The notes beneath the pieces were generated by a model that had not been told where the DNA came from, did not search any database, and was given only the letters and a program-made list of their open reading frames with translations. The translations under genes were made by a program, and so were the position numbers. Below, piece after piece: positions 1-7,657 of a stretch of 10,766 nt of DNA. The first letter of the stretch is position 1; every line of letters starts with the position of its first letter. The DNA is from Bacteroidota bacterium (GTDB lineage: Bacteria > Bacteroidota > Bacteroidia > Bacteroidales > UBA1715), in assembly GCA_029266015.1 (NCBI GenBank), contig JAJUFK010000065.1, positions 1-10,766 of the forward strand. The letters are read 5' to 3'.

Positions 1-18
1 GCTGTTTATTTTTTATTT

Positions 19-452
19 AACGTCAATTCGACGTAATTTTGAGTTCAGACCGCTTAGAGATAGTTGCTGATTATGAAATCAATATAGTCCAATATCGATT
101 ACATCTCATTGTACATTTTAATTTCTATATCGGAATTTGTAAAAAAGATTCAATTGATAAACACGCTATCATATCGGGATATTATAAGTGTTTATCCCAA
201 ATTACACAAATTTCATTATGTAATCGATAAATGTTTTGTAATTCAAAAATAAATCATTTTTTCAAACAAAACCTAAATCGGGGGTAACAAGAAGAAGATT
301 GCTGTCTATAAGCGGTTTAATTATCCTTTTTATAAGAATTCGATTCTCTTTGTTACATATTTTCAAAGTAGTCCGCTACATTTTCAAATATGTGCCTTGA
401 TAATCAAACTCTTATAAAATCTGAACTTACATAATTACATTGAAATGACGTT
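19..452. repeat. Imperfect nested inverted repeat (fold-back-like region), no gene seen
   Basis: The first 551 bases hold no convincing gene. Several inverted matches lie in nested, collinear order. The outer arms 19-49 and 420-452 share TCTGAACT, AATTAC and TGACGTT when one is reverse-complemented, about 27 of 31 positions with two gaps. Further pairs are 47-63 with 302-318 (14 of 17, around CCGCTTA), 93-104 with 218-229 (12 of 12, TATCGATTACAT), 134-140 with 206-212 (7 of 7) and 156-164 with 188-196 (9 of 9). The inner pairs share a centre near 173-183, except 93-104/218-229, centred at 161. The outer arms are centred near 235, so the right half must carry extra sequence. This fits two decayed copies of one repeat facing each other, or an old fold-back/MITE-like element. 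The shorter matches could partly be chance in AT-rich DNA. Confidence 0.5.
156..196. repeat. Central hairpin of the fold-back region
   Basis: GATAAACAC at 156-164 pairs with GTGTTTATC at 188-196. Inside it, TAT 167-169 pairs with ATA 184-186, and ATATC 171-175 pairs with GATAT 178-182 around a two-base loop. Seventeen pairs lie within 41 bases, interrupted by small bulges. No run of T follows, so it does not look like an intrinsic terminator. It sits at the centre of the larger nested inverted repeat. Confidence 0.45.
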
Positions 453-551
453 ATTTATGAAAGATTATGTAATATATTTCGACAATTATAAAAAAAGTAG
501 TATTTTTATATGTACTATTTTGAATGTAATAACCTTTAAATTTTCAAACGT

Positions 552-866
552 ATGAAACGCAATATTGTAGTAAGCATGGCTTTAGTCTTGGTGTTATTTT
601 TTACATCGTGCGGAGGCAGTACCGAAGTGGTTGATTCGGGAATATATAGTGGCACAATTAAGAAAATAGAATCGGAGAAAACAGAAATTTATGTTACGCT
701 AAACGATGGTAAAACTATTGAACTTTATTTTATTGATTCAACTACACTTACAAAAAATGGTGAAAAAGTAGAATTTTCAGCACTTGAGAAAGGTCAAAAC
801 GTTGAAGTTGAAGTGAAAAAAGTTGGTAAAAGATTAGACCCAATTGCTGTAAAAATATTAGAATAA
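552..866 (+). CDS. Small predicted lipoprotein with a beta-rich (DUF5666/OB-like) domain
   Basis: The 104-residue product starts with MKRN, has a hydrophobic stretch at residues 5-17 and then FTSC with Cys20, followed by GGSTE. This is a lipoprotein signal sequence, so the mature protein should begin at Cys20 and be anchored in the envelope. Residues about 30-104 form one small domain rich in alternating beta-type sequence, with the patterns YSGTIKKIES, LNDGKTIEL, TTLTKNGEKV and LEKGQNVEVEV. These resemble DUF5666-type or OB-like domains, but I cannot confirm the family. The function is unknown. The stop codon is one base before the start of the DUF2231 gene, so the two are almost certainly co-transcribed. 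The start is the only ATG that precedes the signal peptide. Confidence 0.8.
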   Translation: MKRNIVVSMALVLVLFFTSCGGSTEVVDSGIYSGTIKKIESEKTEIYVTLNDGKTIELYFIDSTTLTKNGEKVEFSALEKGQNVEVEVKKVGKRLDPIAVKILE

Positions 867-867
867 T

Positions 868-1359
868 ATGACGCATGTACCGGATTTTTGGCGAACAGAG
901 ATTTGGCATCCTCTTTTTGTTCATTTTCCTTTAGCTATATTACTATTTGGTACTTTATGTATATTGATAAGTATCATACTTCAAAAGAAATTTTGGGCAG
1001 ATATGTCCAAACTACTTTTAGTAATAGGCACATTAGGAATATGGATAACTATTTATACGGGAGATTTAGCCGATTCTGTTGTTGGAAGAAAAATATGTGA
1101 TCCAACAGTACTTGAAACACACGAAGCAAATGCGTATATTGTAGGTGTGATTTTTTCAATCATTTCAATCATACTAATACTTGAATATTTTAGTTTTTTT
1201 CACAAGGCAAAAAAAATAGTAAGCATTATATTGGTTTCACTTGCACTTATTGGTTCAGGGTTTCTTATATATACCGGGCATTTAGGAGCACATTTAGTAT
1301 ATCAGCAGGCGGCAGGAGTTCATATTCCCTCCGAAGATTGTCATGAATTTTTTGATTAA
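868..1359 (+). CDS. DUF2231-like four-helix membrane protein
   Basis: This 163-residue protein has four hydrophobic segments at about residues 17-38, 48-65, 90-108 and 117-136. The N-terminal motif WHPLFVHFPLAIL (His14, His19) and the C-terminal GHLGAHLVY (His138, His142) are the hallmarks of the DUF2231 predicted inner-membrane family. A conserved-looking TxxTGD at 61-66 and an HE pair at 85-86 lie between helices 2 and 3. The acidic C-terminal tail contains His152, Cys158 and His159. The histidines are placed such that they could ligate a metal or heme, but that is inference and no activity is established for the family. It begins one base after the lipoprotein stop, so the pair may work together in the envelope. 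Length is normal for the family. Confidence 0.85.
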   Translation: MTHVPDFWRTEIWHPLFVHFPLAILLFGTLCILISIILQKKFWADMSKLLLVIGTLGIWITIYTGDLADSVVGRKICDPTVLETHEANAYIVGVIFSIISIILILEYFSFFHKAKKIVSIILVSLALIGSGFLIYTGHLGAHLVYQQAAGVHIPSEDCHEFFD

Positions 1360-1453
1360 AGGTAGGTATGCGATTCTTACCAACGATATGGTATGGGGTG
1401 TTCTGCCTCTCTTTCTTGATAATAACAATAGAGAATATAAAATACAATAAAAT

Positions 1454-2000
1454 ATGACCTATAACTCGCAAAAACACAATTGTCGCAGTATTCGTCTCAA
1501 AGGATACAATTATTCACAGGCAGAGGGTATTTCATAACCATGGTTACACAAAACCGGCATGTTTGTTTAGCAAAATCGAAAATGATGCAATGATATTCAA
1601 CCAATATGGACGCATTGTATACAATGAATGGATTAAAACAACGGAAATACGAAATAATCTTGAATTGTATGATTTTGTTGTAATGCCAAACCATATTCAT
1701 GGTATCATCCGGTTATTGGGTAGGGGCGAATTACATTCGCCCAATAATACCAACGAATTGCATTTGCCCAATAATACGGGCGTATGCGATACGCCCCTAC
1801 GGTCGCCATCGTAAACCATTGGTGCCATTGTGCGTGGTTACAAAATTGGGTTTACAAAATGGGTGCCTCAAAAACACCCGTATATTCGATGTTTGGCAAC
1901 GCAATTACCATGAACACAGTATGCGTAAAGAATAATCGTATTTGAACCGGAATACATTGTAACTAACTCTATACAATTGGATAATGATATCTTGAAATAG
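1454..2000 (+). pseudogene. Decayed REP-associated tyrosine transposase (RAYT, Y1/HUH type)
   Basis: Pieces of one RAYT protein appear in order across changing frames. MTYNSQKHN...GYNYSQA starts at 1454. GYFITMVTQNR follows around 1525-1556 in a second frame. CLFSKIEND to VVMPNHIHGII lies at 1560-1709 in a third. TIGAIVRGYKIGFTKW continues at about 1815-1862, VWQRNYHEHSMRKE at about 1891-1932 in another frame, and EYIVTNSIQ...NDILK ends at 2000. The HxH metal-binding motif of HUH nucleases is intact at 1692-1700, and the WQRNY segment should carry the catalytic tyrosine. I count at least four frame changes and two in-frame stops (1812-1814, where a Lys codon is expected, and 1933-1935, where a Gln codon is expected). 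The gene cannot make a working enzyme. These enzymes cut single-stranded REP hairpins; a cluster of such hairpins lies inside this gene. Confidence 0.85.
1720..1800. repeat. REP-like palindrome cluster inside the RAYT remnant
   Basis: GTAGGGGCG at 1720-1728 is matched by CGCCCCTAC at 1792-1800. Within this frame, 1724-1742 is a perfect 8-bp stem (GGGCGAAT / ATTCGCCC) with loop TAC, and 1778-1796 is a second perfect 8-bp stem (GGGCGTAT / ATACGCCC) with loop GCG. Between them, 1751-1769 (GAATTGCATTTGCCC) looks like a third, degenerate copy. The segment is much richer in G and C than its surroundings. Its position next to a RAYT motif suggests REP-type substrate sequences. Confidence 0.75.
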
Positions 2001-2075
2001 GGTATAACAGAAACAACATTTTACAAATACAATGTAATATACCGTATAATACCGTTATTATTTTCTATTTTTTTA

Positions 2076-2083
2076 TATCTTTG
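2076..2083 (+). promoter_or_regulatory. Bacteroidota-type -7 box (TATCTTTG)
   Basis: TATCTTTG matches the consensus TAnnTTTG exactly and lies 46 bases before the exonuclease start codon. No clear TTTG -33 box is present at 19-21 bases upstream. It is the likely promoter for the exonuclease-aguA run. Confidence 0.45.
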
Positions 2084-2129
2084 TATCAACGTATACAAAT
2101 CTATTAATCAATAACAATAATCCATTTTT

Positions 2130-2861
2130 ATGGAACTTGACCTGCATACTATTGATATTTCTAATATATTGTTTTTGGATATAGAAACAGTACCACAGTA
2201 TGCTGTATATATAGATGTTCCCGAAAAGGACAGGCGGTTGTGGGATGTTAAGTCTAAACGATTGCAAACAGCAAATGAACGCCCTAGTGTATTGTACAAA
2301 AAAGCAGGAATTTTTGCTGAATTTGGTAAAATTATATGTATTTCGGTTGCGTATGTTGTGAGTAAAAAAAATCAACCGCTTGCTGTGCGTGTTCGTTCGT
2401 TTTACGGCGATAATGAACGCGAAATTTTAGAACAATTTCTGCAATTAATTACCAAGCATTTCAATACAACCAAACATTACTTGTGTGCACATAACGGTAT
2501 TGAATTCGATTTTCCGTTTATTGCTCGTCGTGCACTTATTCACGGTTTAGCACTGCCAAAAACACTCGATACGCGTGGCAAACGTCCGTGGGACATACGA
2601 CATCTTGATACGCTTGATTTATGGCGATTTGGCGATTACAAAAATTATACATCGCTCGAGTTATTAACACATATATTTGATATACCCACTCCTAAAGACG
2701 ATATAGATGGCAGTATGATATGCGATTTGTATTGGAAAGAAAATGATTTTCAACGTATTGTAGAATACTGCCAAAAAGATGTAGTGGCTGTATTGCAATT
2801 GTTGAGAAAATATAGAAATGAACCGCTGTTTGAACAACAAAGTATTACAATAGTTTCGTAA
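2130..2861 (+). CDS. Predicted 3'-5' exonuclease, PolB-exonuclease-like (DEDDy)
   Basis: The 243-residue product has all three exonuclease motifs of the DEDDy ribonuclease-H-like fold. Exo I is FLDIET with Asp17 and Glu19. Exo II is CAHNGIEFDFPF at 119-130 with Asp127. Exo III is YCQKD at 213-217 with Tyr213 and Asp217. The order, length and internal motif RLWDVKSKRL (36-45) match the stand-alone family related to the exonuclease domain of family B DNA polymerases (DNA_pol_B_exo2 type). It should trim 3' ends of DNA or RNA with two metal ions in the cytoplasm; the physiological substrate is not known from sequence. It is the first gene of a close run: agmatine deiminase follows after 24 bases. 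The start is chosen because it lies just before the Exo I strand and 46 bases after a -7 box. No polymerase domain is attached. Confidence 0.9.
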   Translation: MELDLHTIDISNILFLDIETVPQYAVYIDVPEKDRRLWDVKSKRLQTANERPSVLYKKAGIFAEFGKIICISVAYVVSKKNQPLAVRVRSFYGDNEREILEQFLQLITKHFNTTKHYLCAHNGIEFDFPFIARRALIHGLALPKTLDTRGKRPWDIRHLDTLDLWRFGDYKNYTSLELLTHIFDIPTPKDDIDGSMICDLYWKENDFQRIVEYCQKDVVAVLQLLRKYRNEPLFEQQSITIVS

Positions 2862-2885
2862 TTTTGTAATAAATTCAGTAATAGA

Positions 2886-3908
2886 ATGATTACAATACAT
2901 TTCCCTGCCGAATGGCATATGCAAGATATGGTGCAATTAACATGGCCACATAAGCAAACAGATTTTGCCTATGTGTACAATGATGCTGTTACGTGTTTTT
3001 GTACTATAGCACGAGAAATAAGCAAACGACAAAAATTATTAATAATATGTAAAAACAAAACCGAGGTACAACAGCAGTTAGGTGAAATACTCAATACATC
3101 AATATTCTTTTTTGAATGTGATAGTAATGATGTGTGGGCTCGTGATCATGGACCAATAACAGTGTATCATAATTCAATGCCTGTGTTATATGATTTTGTG
3201 TTTAATGGTTGGGGTAAAAAATTTGCGTATGATAAAGACACTGTAATTACAGAAAAACTGTGTAATTCTATGTTTTTTACCCATGCTGTAAGGCAAGATT
3301 ATTCTCAATTTGTTTTAGAAGGAGGTTCAATAGAATCAAATGGTATAGGAGTATTGCTTACAACCGAAGCATGTTTGTTGAGTAAACAGAGGAATCCGCA
3401 TTTGCAAAAACCGGCAATAGAAACATTTTTGAAAGATATATTTGGTGCTCATACTGTTTTATGGCTTAAACACGGATTTTTGCAGGGCGACGACACTGAT
3501 AGTCATATAGATACACTTGCACGATTTGTTGATGAACATACAATTTGCTATGTGCAGTGTACTGATGAAAATGATTTGCATTACAATGAGTTGCGAGCTA
3601 TGGAGCATGAATTACAGAGTTTTGTAACGGAAATAGGCGAACCATATCATTTGGTGCCACTGCCTATGGTGCCTCCGCAATATGATGAAGACGGAGAACG
3701 ATTGCCTGCTACGTATGCAAATTTTTTAATACTCAATAATGCCGTATTGTTGCCAATATACAATTGTAATACTGATGATGAAGCAATTCGTATCATGCAA
3801 ACATTGTTTCCGACACGAGAAATAGTACCAATAGATTGCAGAGTATTGATTAAACAGCATGGTTCATTACATTGTGTTACCATGCAGTATCCTAAAGGAG
3901 TATTATAA
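2886..3908 (+). CDS. aguA: Agmatine deiminase (agmatine iminohydrolase)
   Basis: This 340-residue enzyme belongs to the agmatine deiminase/bacterial peptidylarginine deiminase family, with the normal length for agmatine deiminase. It converts agmatine to N-carbamoylputrescine and ammonia in the arginine decarboxylase route to putrescine. Visible motifs are NDVWARDHGP (81-90), LEGGSIESNG (144-153), QGDDTDSHIDTLARF (200-214, catalytic His207) and HGSLHCVTMQYP (325-336, catalytic Cys330). No signal peptide is present, so it should be cytoplasmic; this argues against a secreted peptidylarginine deiminase like that of Porphyromonas. The usual partner aguB (N-carbamoylputrescine amidase) is not in the window. 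It lies 24 bases after the exonuclease gene and just before the kinase gene, so it is probably co-transcribed with them. Confidence 0.95.
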   Translation: MITIHFPAEWHMQDMVQLTWPHKQTDFAYVYNDAVTCFCTIAREISKRQKLLIICKNKTEVQQQLGEILNTSIFFFECDSNDVWARDHGPITVYHNSMPVLYDFVFNGWGKKFAYDKDTVITEKLCNSMFFTHAVRQDYSQFVLEGGSIESNGIGVLLTTEACLLSKQRNPHLQKPAIETFLKDIFGAHTVLWLKHGFLQGDDTDSHIDTLARFVDEHTICYVQCTDENDLHYNELRAMEHELQSFVTEIGEPYHLVPLPMVPPQYDEDGERLPATYANFLILNNAVLLPIYNCNTDDEAIRIMQTLFPTREIVPIDCRVLIKQHGSLHCVTMQYPKGVL

Positions 3909-3924
3909 ATTAAAAAGTAATATA

Positions 3925-6900
3925 GTGGCAGTAAAAGTGAGAAAAATAACAGCACTTGTAATTAATACGTATATAGAACGATACAAGTTCTTGTTGTTGG
4001 CTTGTTTGTTTTTATTACTTGCTATGCTTATTGAAACAAATTTTTTTAATCATCGATTTTCAAAACACCATGCACAAGCATTTCAAAATATACTTATAGC
4101 AAAACAAAAAAATGCAAAACAGTTTATTGAAGAAATTTGTAAAACAAAAGAGCAAACCAATTTTGATGTATATAGAGAAATTTATAGAACAAACAGTAGA
4201 TTACTTATAAATCAAGAAATGAGTTTTTATATAGTACGACAAAACTCATTATTATACTGGAGCGATAACACAATTAATTTTCCGTTAGATTCTATTCAAA
4301 AAGTTCAAAAGACAATTGCATATATTGATAATGCTTGGTATTTGTGCGAGTATAAGAAACGAGATAGTGTAGATGTGTATTTACTGACGTTTATAAAAAG
4401 TGAATATCCGTATCAAAATGAATATATAGCCAATAGATTTCATTCCGATTTTAATATAACTCCTATGGTATCTATTTCGGAAAAACCACTTGCCAATGCT
4501 TATGAAATAAGAGATATAACAACAAAACCATTAATATGGCTTACTAAAAATACCGGACGACCACAAAATATTATACAACGATATTTATCTATATTCCTCT
4601 ATTTTGCGGGAATATTGTTTGTGTTAATATTTATGAATACCTTTTTACGAAAAATTAGGAAACGGTATGTAAGAGATATTATAAACCTTGCTTTTTTATG
4701 TTTTGTTATTATTGTACGTCTCTGGATGATAGAATCAAAGGTACCTTATGTGTGTTATACCAGTAATTTATTTAATGCATCATTTTTTGCTTCGTCGCAA
4801 TTAATACCATCGTTAGGAGATTTGCTCATACATGTAATGTTGCTATATTATTTCATATACCAATTGCAATTACGCATTCGCGATTTCAAAATAAACACAC
4901 AAGCAAAAAAAATTGCATTATTTGTGAGTTTTGTTGTAGTGAGCAATGTTTTGCTTATTCTCATTTCATTGATTGCACAATCGCTTGTTTATAATTCTAA
5001 TATTCATTTAGAGTTATATAATTTACTTGATTCCGGTTTTTTGAGTTTTGTATCGTATTTAATATTGGGAATATGTTTATATAGCTTCTTTTTGGTATGT
5101 ATTGCATTTTTTTCATCAGTAGGTATTAAGTTACATACAAAAAATTCAATATTATTGTTTGTAGGAGGGTTATTGGTTCATGCTCTTTCTTACCTTACAC
5201 CATATAGTACGCAAAGTGTTTGGAGTTTTGTGTTTTACGGAATAAGTTTAGGGGTATTTTATTATTTATACAGACATGGCGAATTTGTATTTTCAATAGG
5301 ATTTAAGGCATTGTTATTATTATTTTCGGTACTTTTTATACAATTCTATTTACATACGCATATTCAAAAAAAACATACATTAGTTAAAAAACTATATGCG
5401 GTAAATCTTACCAATGAACAAGATCCGGTAGCAGAAATGTTATTGAAAGGGGTAAAAAATAATATGAGGAATGATACTGTTGTGCGTCGTATTATGCAAA
5501 ATCCTCTCGGTAACGAAGAAATATTGAATACATATTTGCAAAAAAAATACTTCAGTGGTTTTTTGAACCGCTATAATTTAGAAAGTACAGTATGTGGAAC
5601 GCACAACACATTCTCTGATGCCAATAAATTAAGTAATTGCGAGAAATATTTTAGTAAATTTATAAAAGAATATGGTGTGTTTTTACCATATTCAGAGTAT
5701 TATTTTTTGAACAATTTGAATGGTAGTATCAGTTATTTTGATTCTTTAAGTTTTAGATTCGTCAATAATACACAAACAAAATTATATATTGAACTTAATT
5801 CAAAACGAATAACTCAAGAATTAGGGTATCCTAAGTTATTGTTAGGTAATGATATGAAGCAAAATAGACATTTGGCAGTTTATTCGTATGCAAAATACAA
5901 AGGCAATAAATTGTTGAGTCAAAAAGGTGATTTTCCTTATTCATTATCGAATAATATACAAAGCAAAAATGAATTTACCGAATTTGAATTTTATAAATAT
6001 CGTCATATTATGTATACCATAAATGGTGATATGCAAATAATTGTAAGTCATAAAATTCCAACATTCTTCAATCAATTAGTATGGTTTTCATATATATTCA
6101 TTTATTTTTTTATATTAATTACTATATATGATTACGTAACAGAACGTAAATTCAAAGGAAAAAAATTTCAATATACATTTACCGAAAAAATTCGATTTTC
6201 GTTATTTGCTGTTTTATTTGTATCGTTGGTGCTTACCGGAGTAAGTTTGGTTTTAATTAATACACAACAACAAACCAAAACACAACAAAAGAATGTGCGA
6301 GAAAAATTGCAATCAATATTGGTTGAATTATCAACTCAATATGAAGATGCTACTGAAATTCCGCAACAAGATAAAGAGTTTTTAGAATCGCAATTAATTC
6401 GTTTTTCAAACGTATTTTTTACTGATATTAATGTATATAATCCTCAGGGAGATTTATTTGCTTCATCGCGGCCGGAAGTGTTTGATTATAAGCTAATAGG
6501 TAGAAAAATTAATCCCAAAGCATATTATAGATTACACATAGGACAATTGCCTGAATATGTGAGTGAAGAACAAATAGGTGGATTAGAATTTACATCGGCG
6601 TATGCAGTATTAACAAATTCAAAAAATAGTGTATTAGGATATGTAAATTTGCCATATTTTACCAAACAAGCAGAATTGACGCAACAAATTACATCACTTA
6701 TAGTTGCAATACTAAATATATATGTGATATTGTTAATGTTGGCAACCATATTTGCAGTATTTATATCTAATAAAATAACTTATCCGCTTACTATATTGCG
6801 TGACAAAATGAAGTTGGTAAAAGTTGGGTCAAAAAATGAAAAAATTCAGTGGAGTGCCCCTGATGAAATAGGTGAGCTTATTGAAAATTATAACAGTATG

Positions 6901-7614
6901 ATTGATCAATTAGACGTAAGTGTAAAAAAATTGGCAGAGTCTGAACGAGAAGGAGCGTGGCGTGAAATGGCAAAACAAATAGCTCACGAAATTAAGAATC
7001 CACTTACTCCAATCAAGTTAAATTTACAATTGCTCAACAAAGCTTGGGAGCAACGTGATGAACAGTTTGAAAAACGCTTAAAAACAATTTCAAAATCTAT
7101 TATAGAACAAATAGATGCATTGGCGGAAACTGCTAATTCATTTTCGAATTTTGCAAAATTAACCGAAGGAAATCCCGAAACAATAGTGTTAAATGATTTA
7201 TTGACAGGATGTATTACGTTGTTTGAAAATGAACAACATATAACATTTATTTCACATATACCAGATGAAGTTATTGAAATATATGCCGATAGAGATAAAA
7301 TGTTGCGATTGTTTAATAATATCATAAAAAATGCAATACAAGCTATTCCACTTAATACACAAGGTACTATAACAATTACAGTAGAGCATACTCATTCAAA
7401 AGTGCTTGTAAGTATTGCTGATACAGGTACTGGAATAACTCCTGAAGTTGCCGATAAATTATTTGAACCATACTTTACTACAAAATCTACCGGAAGTGGT
7501 TTTGGTTTGGCAATTTCAAAAAAAATAATAGAAATGGCCGGGGGTACAATTTGGTTTACAACTAAAGTAGGAGAAGGAACAGTGTTTTTTATAGAATTAC
7601 CTACCTGTACATAA
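3925..7614 (+). CDS. Very large membrane sensor histidine kinase, NtrY-like catalytic core
   Basis: About 1229 residues from the chosen GTG start. Twelve hydrophobic segments are visible: about 21-37, 219-240, 249-270, 296-316, 328-356, 370-398, 407-425, 433-450, 455-475, 716-736, 758-780 and 921-948. Three loops, 38-218, 476-715 and 781-920, are probable extracytoplasmic sensor regions. A HAMP linker follows (about 949-1000). The kinase core has an H-box IAHEIKNPLTPIKL with His1021, an N-box NIIKNAIQAI near 1131, DTGTGI near 1166, PYFTTK and GSGFGLAIS near 1190. HEIKNPLTP is typical of NtrY-type kinases, but the sensor half is far larger than NtrY. No response regulator is nearby, so it is an orphan here. 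The frame is open from ATG 3859, but that start overlaps aguA by 50 bases and adds only residues from aguA's shadow frame. GTG 3925 or GTG 3937 is more likely; the exact start is uncertain. Confidence 0.9.
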   Translation: MAVKVRKITALVINTYIERYKFLLLACLFLLLAMLIETNFFNHRFSKHHAQAFQNILIAKQKNAKQFIEEICKTKEQTNFDVYREIYRTNSRLLINQEMSFYIVRQNSLLYWSDNTINFPLDSIQKVQKTIAYIDNAWYLCEYKKRDSVDVYLLTFIKSEYPYQNEYIANRFHSDFNITPMVSISEKPLANAYEIRDITTKPLIWLTKNTGRPQNIIQRYLSIFLYFAGILFVLIFMNTFLRKIRKRYVRDIINLAFLCFVIIVRLWMIESKVPYVCYTSNLFNASFFASSQLIPSLGDLLIHVMLLYYFIYQLQLRIRDFKINTQAKKIALFVSFVVVSNVLLILISLIAQSLVYNSNIHLELYNLLDSGFLSFVSYLILGICLYSFFLVCIAFFSSVGIKLHTKNSILLFVGGLLVHALSYLTPYSTQSVWSFVFYGISLGVFYYLYRHGEFVFSIGFKALLLLFSVLFIQFYLHTHIQKKHTLVKKLYAVNLTNEQDPVAEMLLKGVKNNMRNDTVVRRIMQNPLGNEEILNTYLQKKYFSGFLNRYNLESTVCGTHNTFSDANKLSNCEKYFSKFIKEYGVFLPYSEYYFLNNLNGSISYFDSLSFRFVNNTQTKLYIELNSKRITQELGYPKLLLGNDMKQNRHLAVYSYAKYKGNKLLSQKGDFPYSLSNNIQSKNEFTEFEFYKYRHIMYTINGDMQIIVSHKIPTFFNQLVWFSYIFIYFFILITIYDYVTERKFKGKKFQYTFTEKIRFSLFAVLFVSLVLTGVSLVLINTQQQTKTQQKNVREKLQSILVELSTQYEDATEIPQQDKEFLESQLIRFSNVFFTDINVYNPQGDLFASSRPEVFDYKLIGRKINPKAYYRLHIGQLPEYVSEEQIGGLEFTSAYAVLTNSKNSVLGYVNLPYFTKQAELTQQITSLIVAILNIYVILLMLATIFAVFISNKITYPLTILRDKMKLVKVGSKNEKIQWSAPDEIGELIENYNSMIDQLDVSVKKLAESEREGAWREMAKQIAHEIKNPLTPIKLNLQLLNKAWEQRDEQFEKRLKTISKSIIEQIDALAETANSFSNFAKLTEGNPETIVLNDLLTGCITLFENEQHITFISHIPDEVIEIYADRDKMLRLFNNIIKNAIQAIPLNTQGTITITVEHTHSKVLVSIADTGTGITPEVADKLFEPYFTTKSTGSGFGLAISKKIIEMAGGTIWFTTKVGEGTVFFIELPTCT

Positions 7615-7632
7615 AAAATTAAAACTATTTAC

Positions 7633-7640
7633 TATTTTTG
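7633..7640 (+). promoter_or_regulatory. Possible -7 box (TATTTTTG) before cdaA
   Basis: TATTTTTG matches TAnnTTTG exactly in the 43-base gap before cdaA. It would give a leader of about ten bases. No TTTG -33 box is seen at the right distance, so cdaA-rarA may equally be read through from the kinase gene. Confidence 0.35.
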
Positions 7641-7657
7641 ATATGTAAAATTTGTGT

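Noticed and set aside
39..230. Open frame of 63 codons (TTG start) in the first gene-free region
   Set aside because: No recognisable motif, a weak start, and it lies across the fold-back repeat; nothing supports translation.
511..522. TACTATTTTG as a -7 box for the lipoprotein gene
   Set aside because: It is one base short of TAnnTTTG and has no -33 partner; too weak to list as a promoter.
888..1100. 70-codon + strand frame inside the DUF2231 gene
   Set aside because: Shadow of the DUF2231 reading frame, with no family features of its own.
1360..1453. Continuation of DUF2231 sequence in frame (GRYAILTNDMVWGVLPL) after the stop
   Set aside because: It reads open for about 30 codons and may be part of a dispersed repeat or gene remnant, but I cannot identify it and no second copy is in the window.
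2038..2056. Tandem ATACCGT-like repeat upstream of the exonuclease gene
   Set aside because: Only two imperfect copies; likely chance in an AT-rich spacer.
2073..2375. Minus-strand frame of 100 codons opposite the exonuclease gene
   Set aside because: Antisense shadow of a gene with intact catalytic motifs. The same applies to minus-strand frames at 2664-2936, 3647-3955, 6525-6749, 6984-7325, 8787-8990 and 9174-9422.
3859..3924. Extended N-terminus of the kinase from ATG 3859
   Set aside because: It overlaps aguA by 50 bases, and its residues come from the alternate frame of conserved aguA codons.
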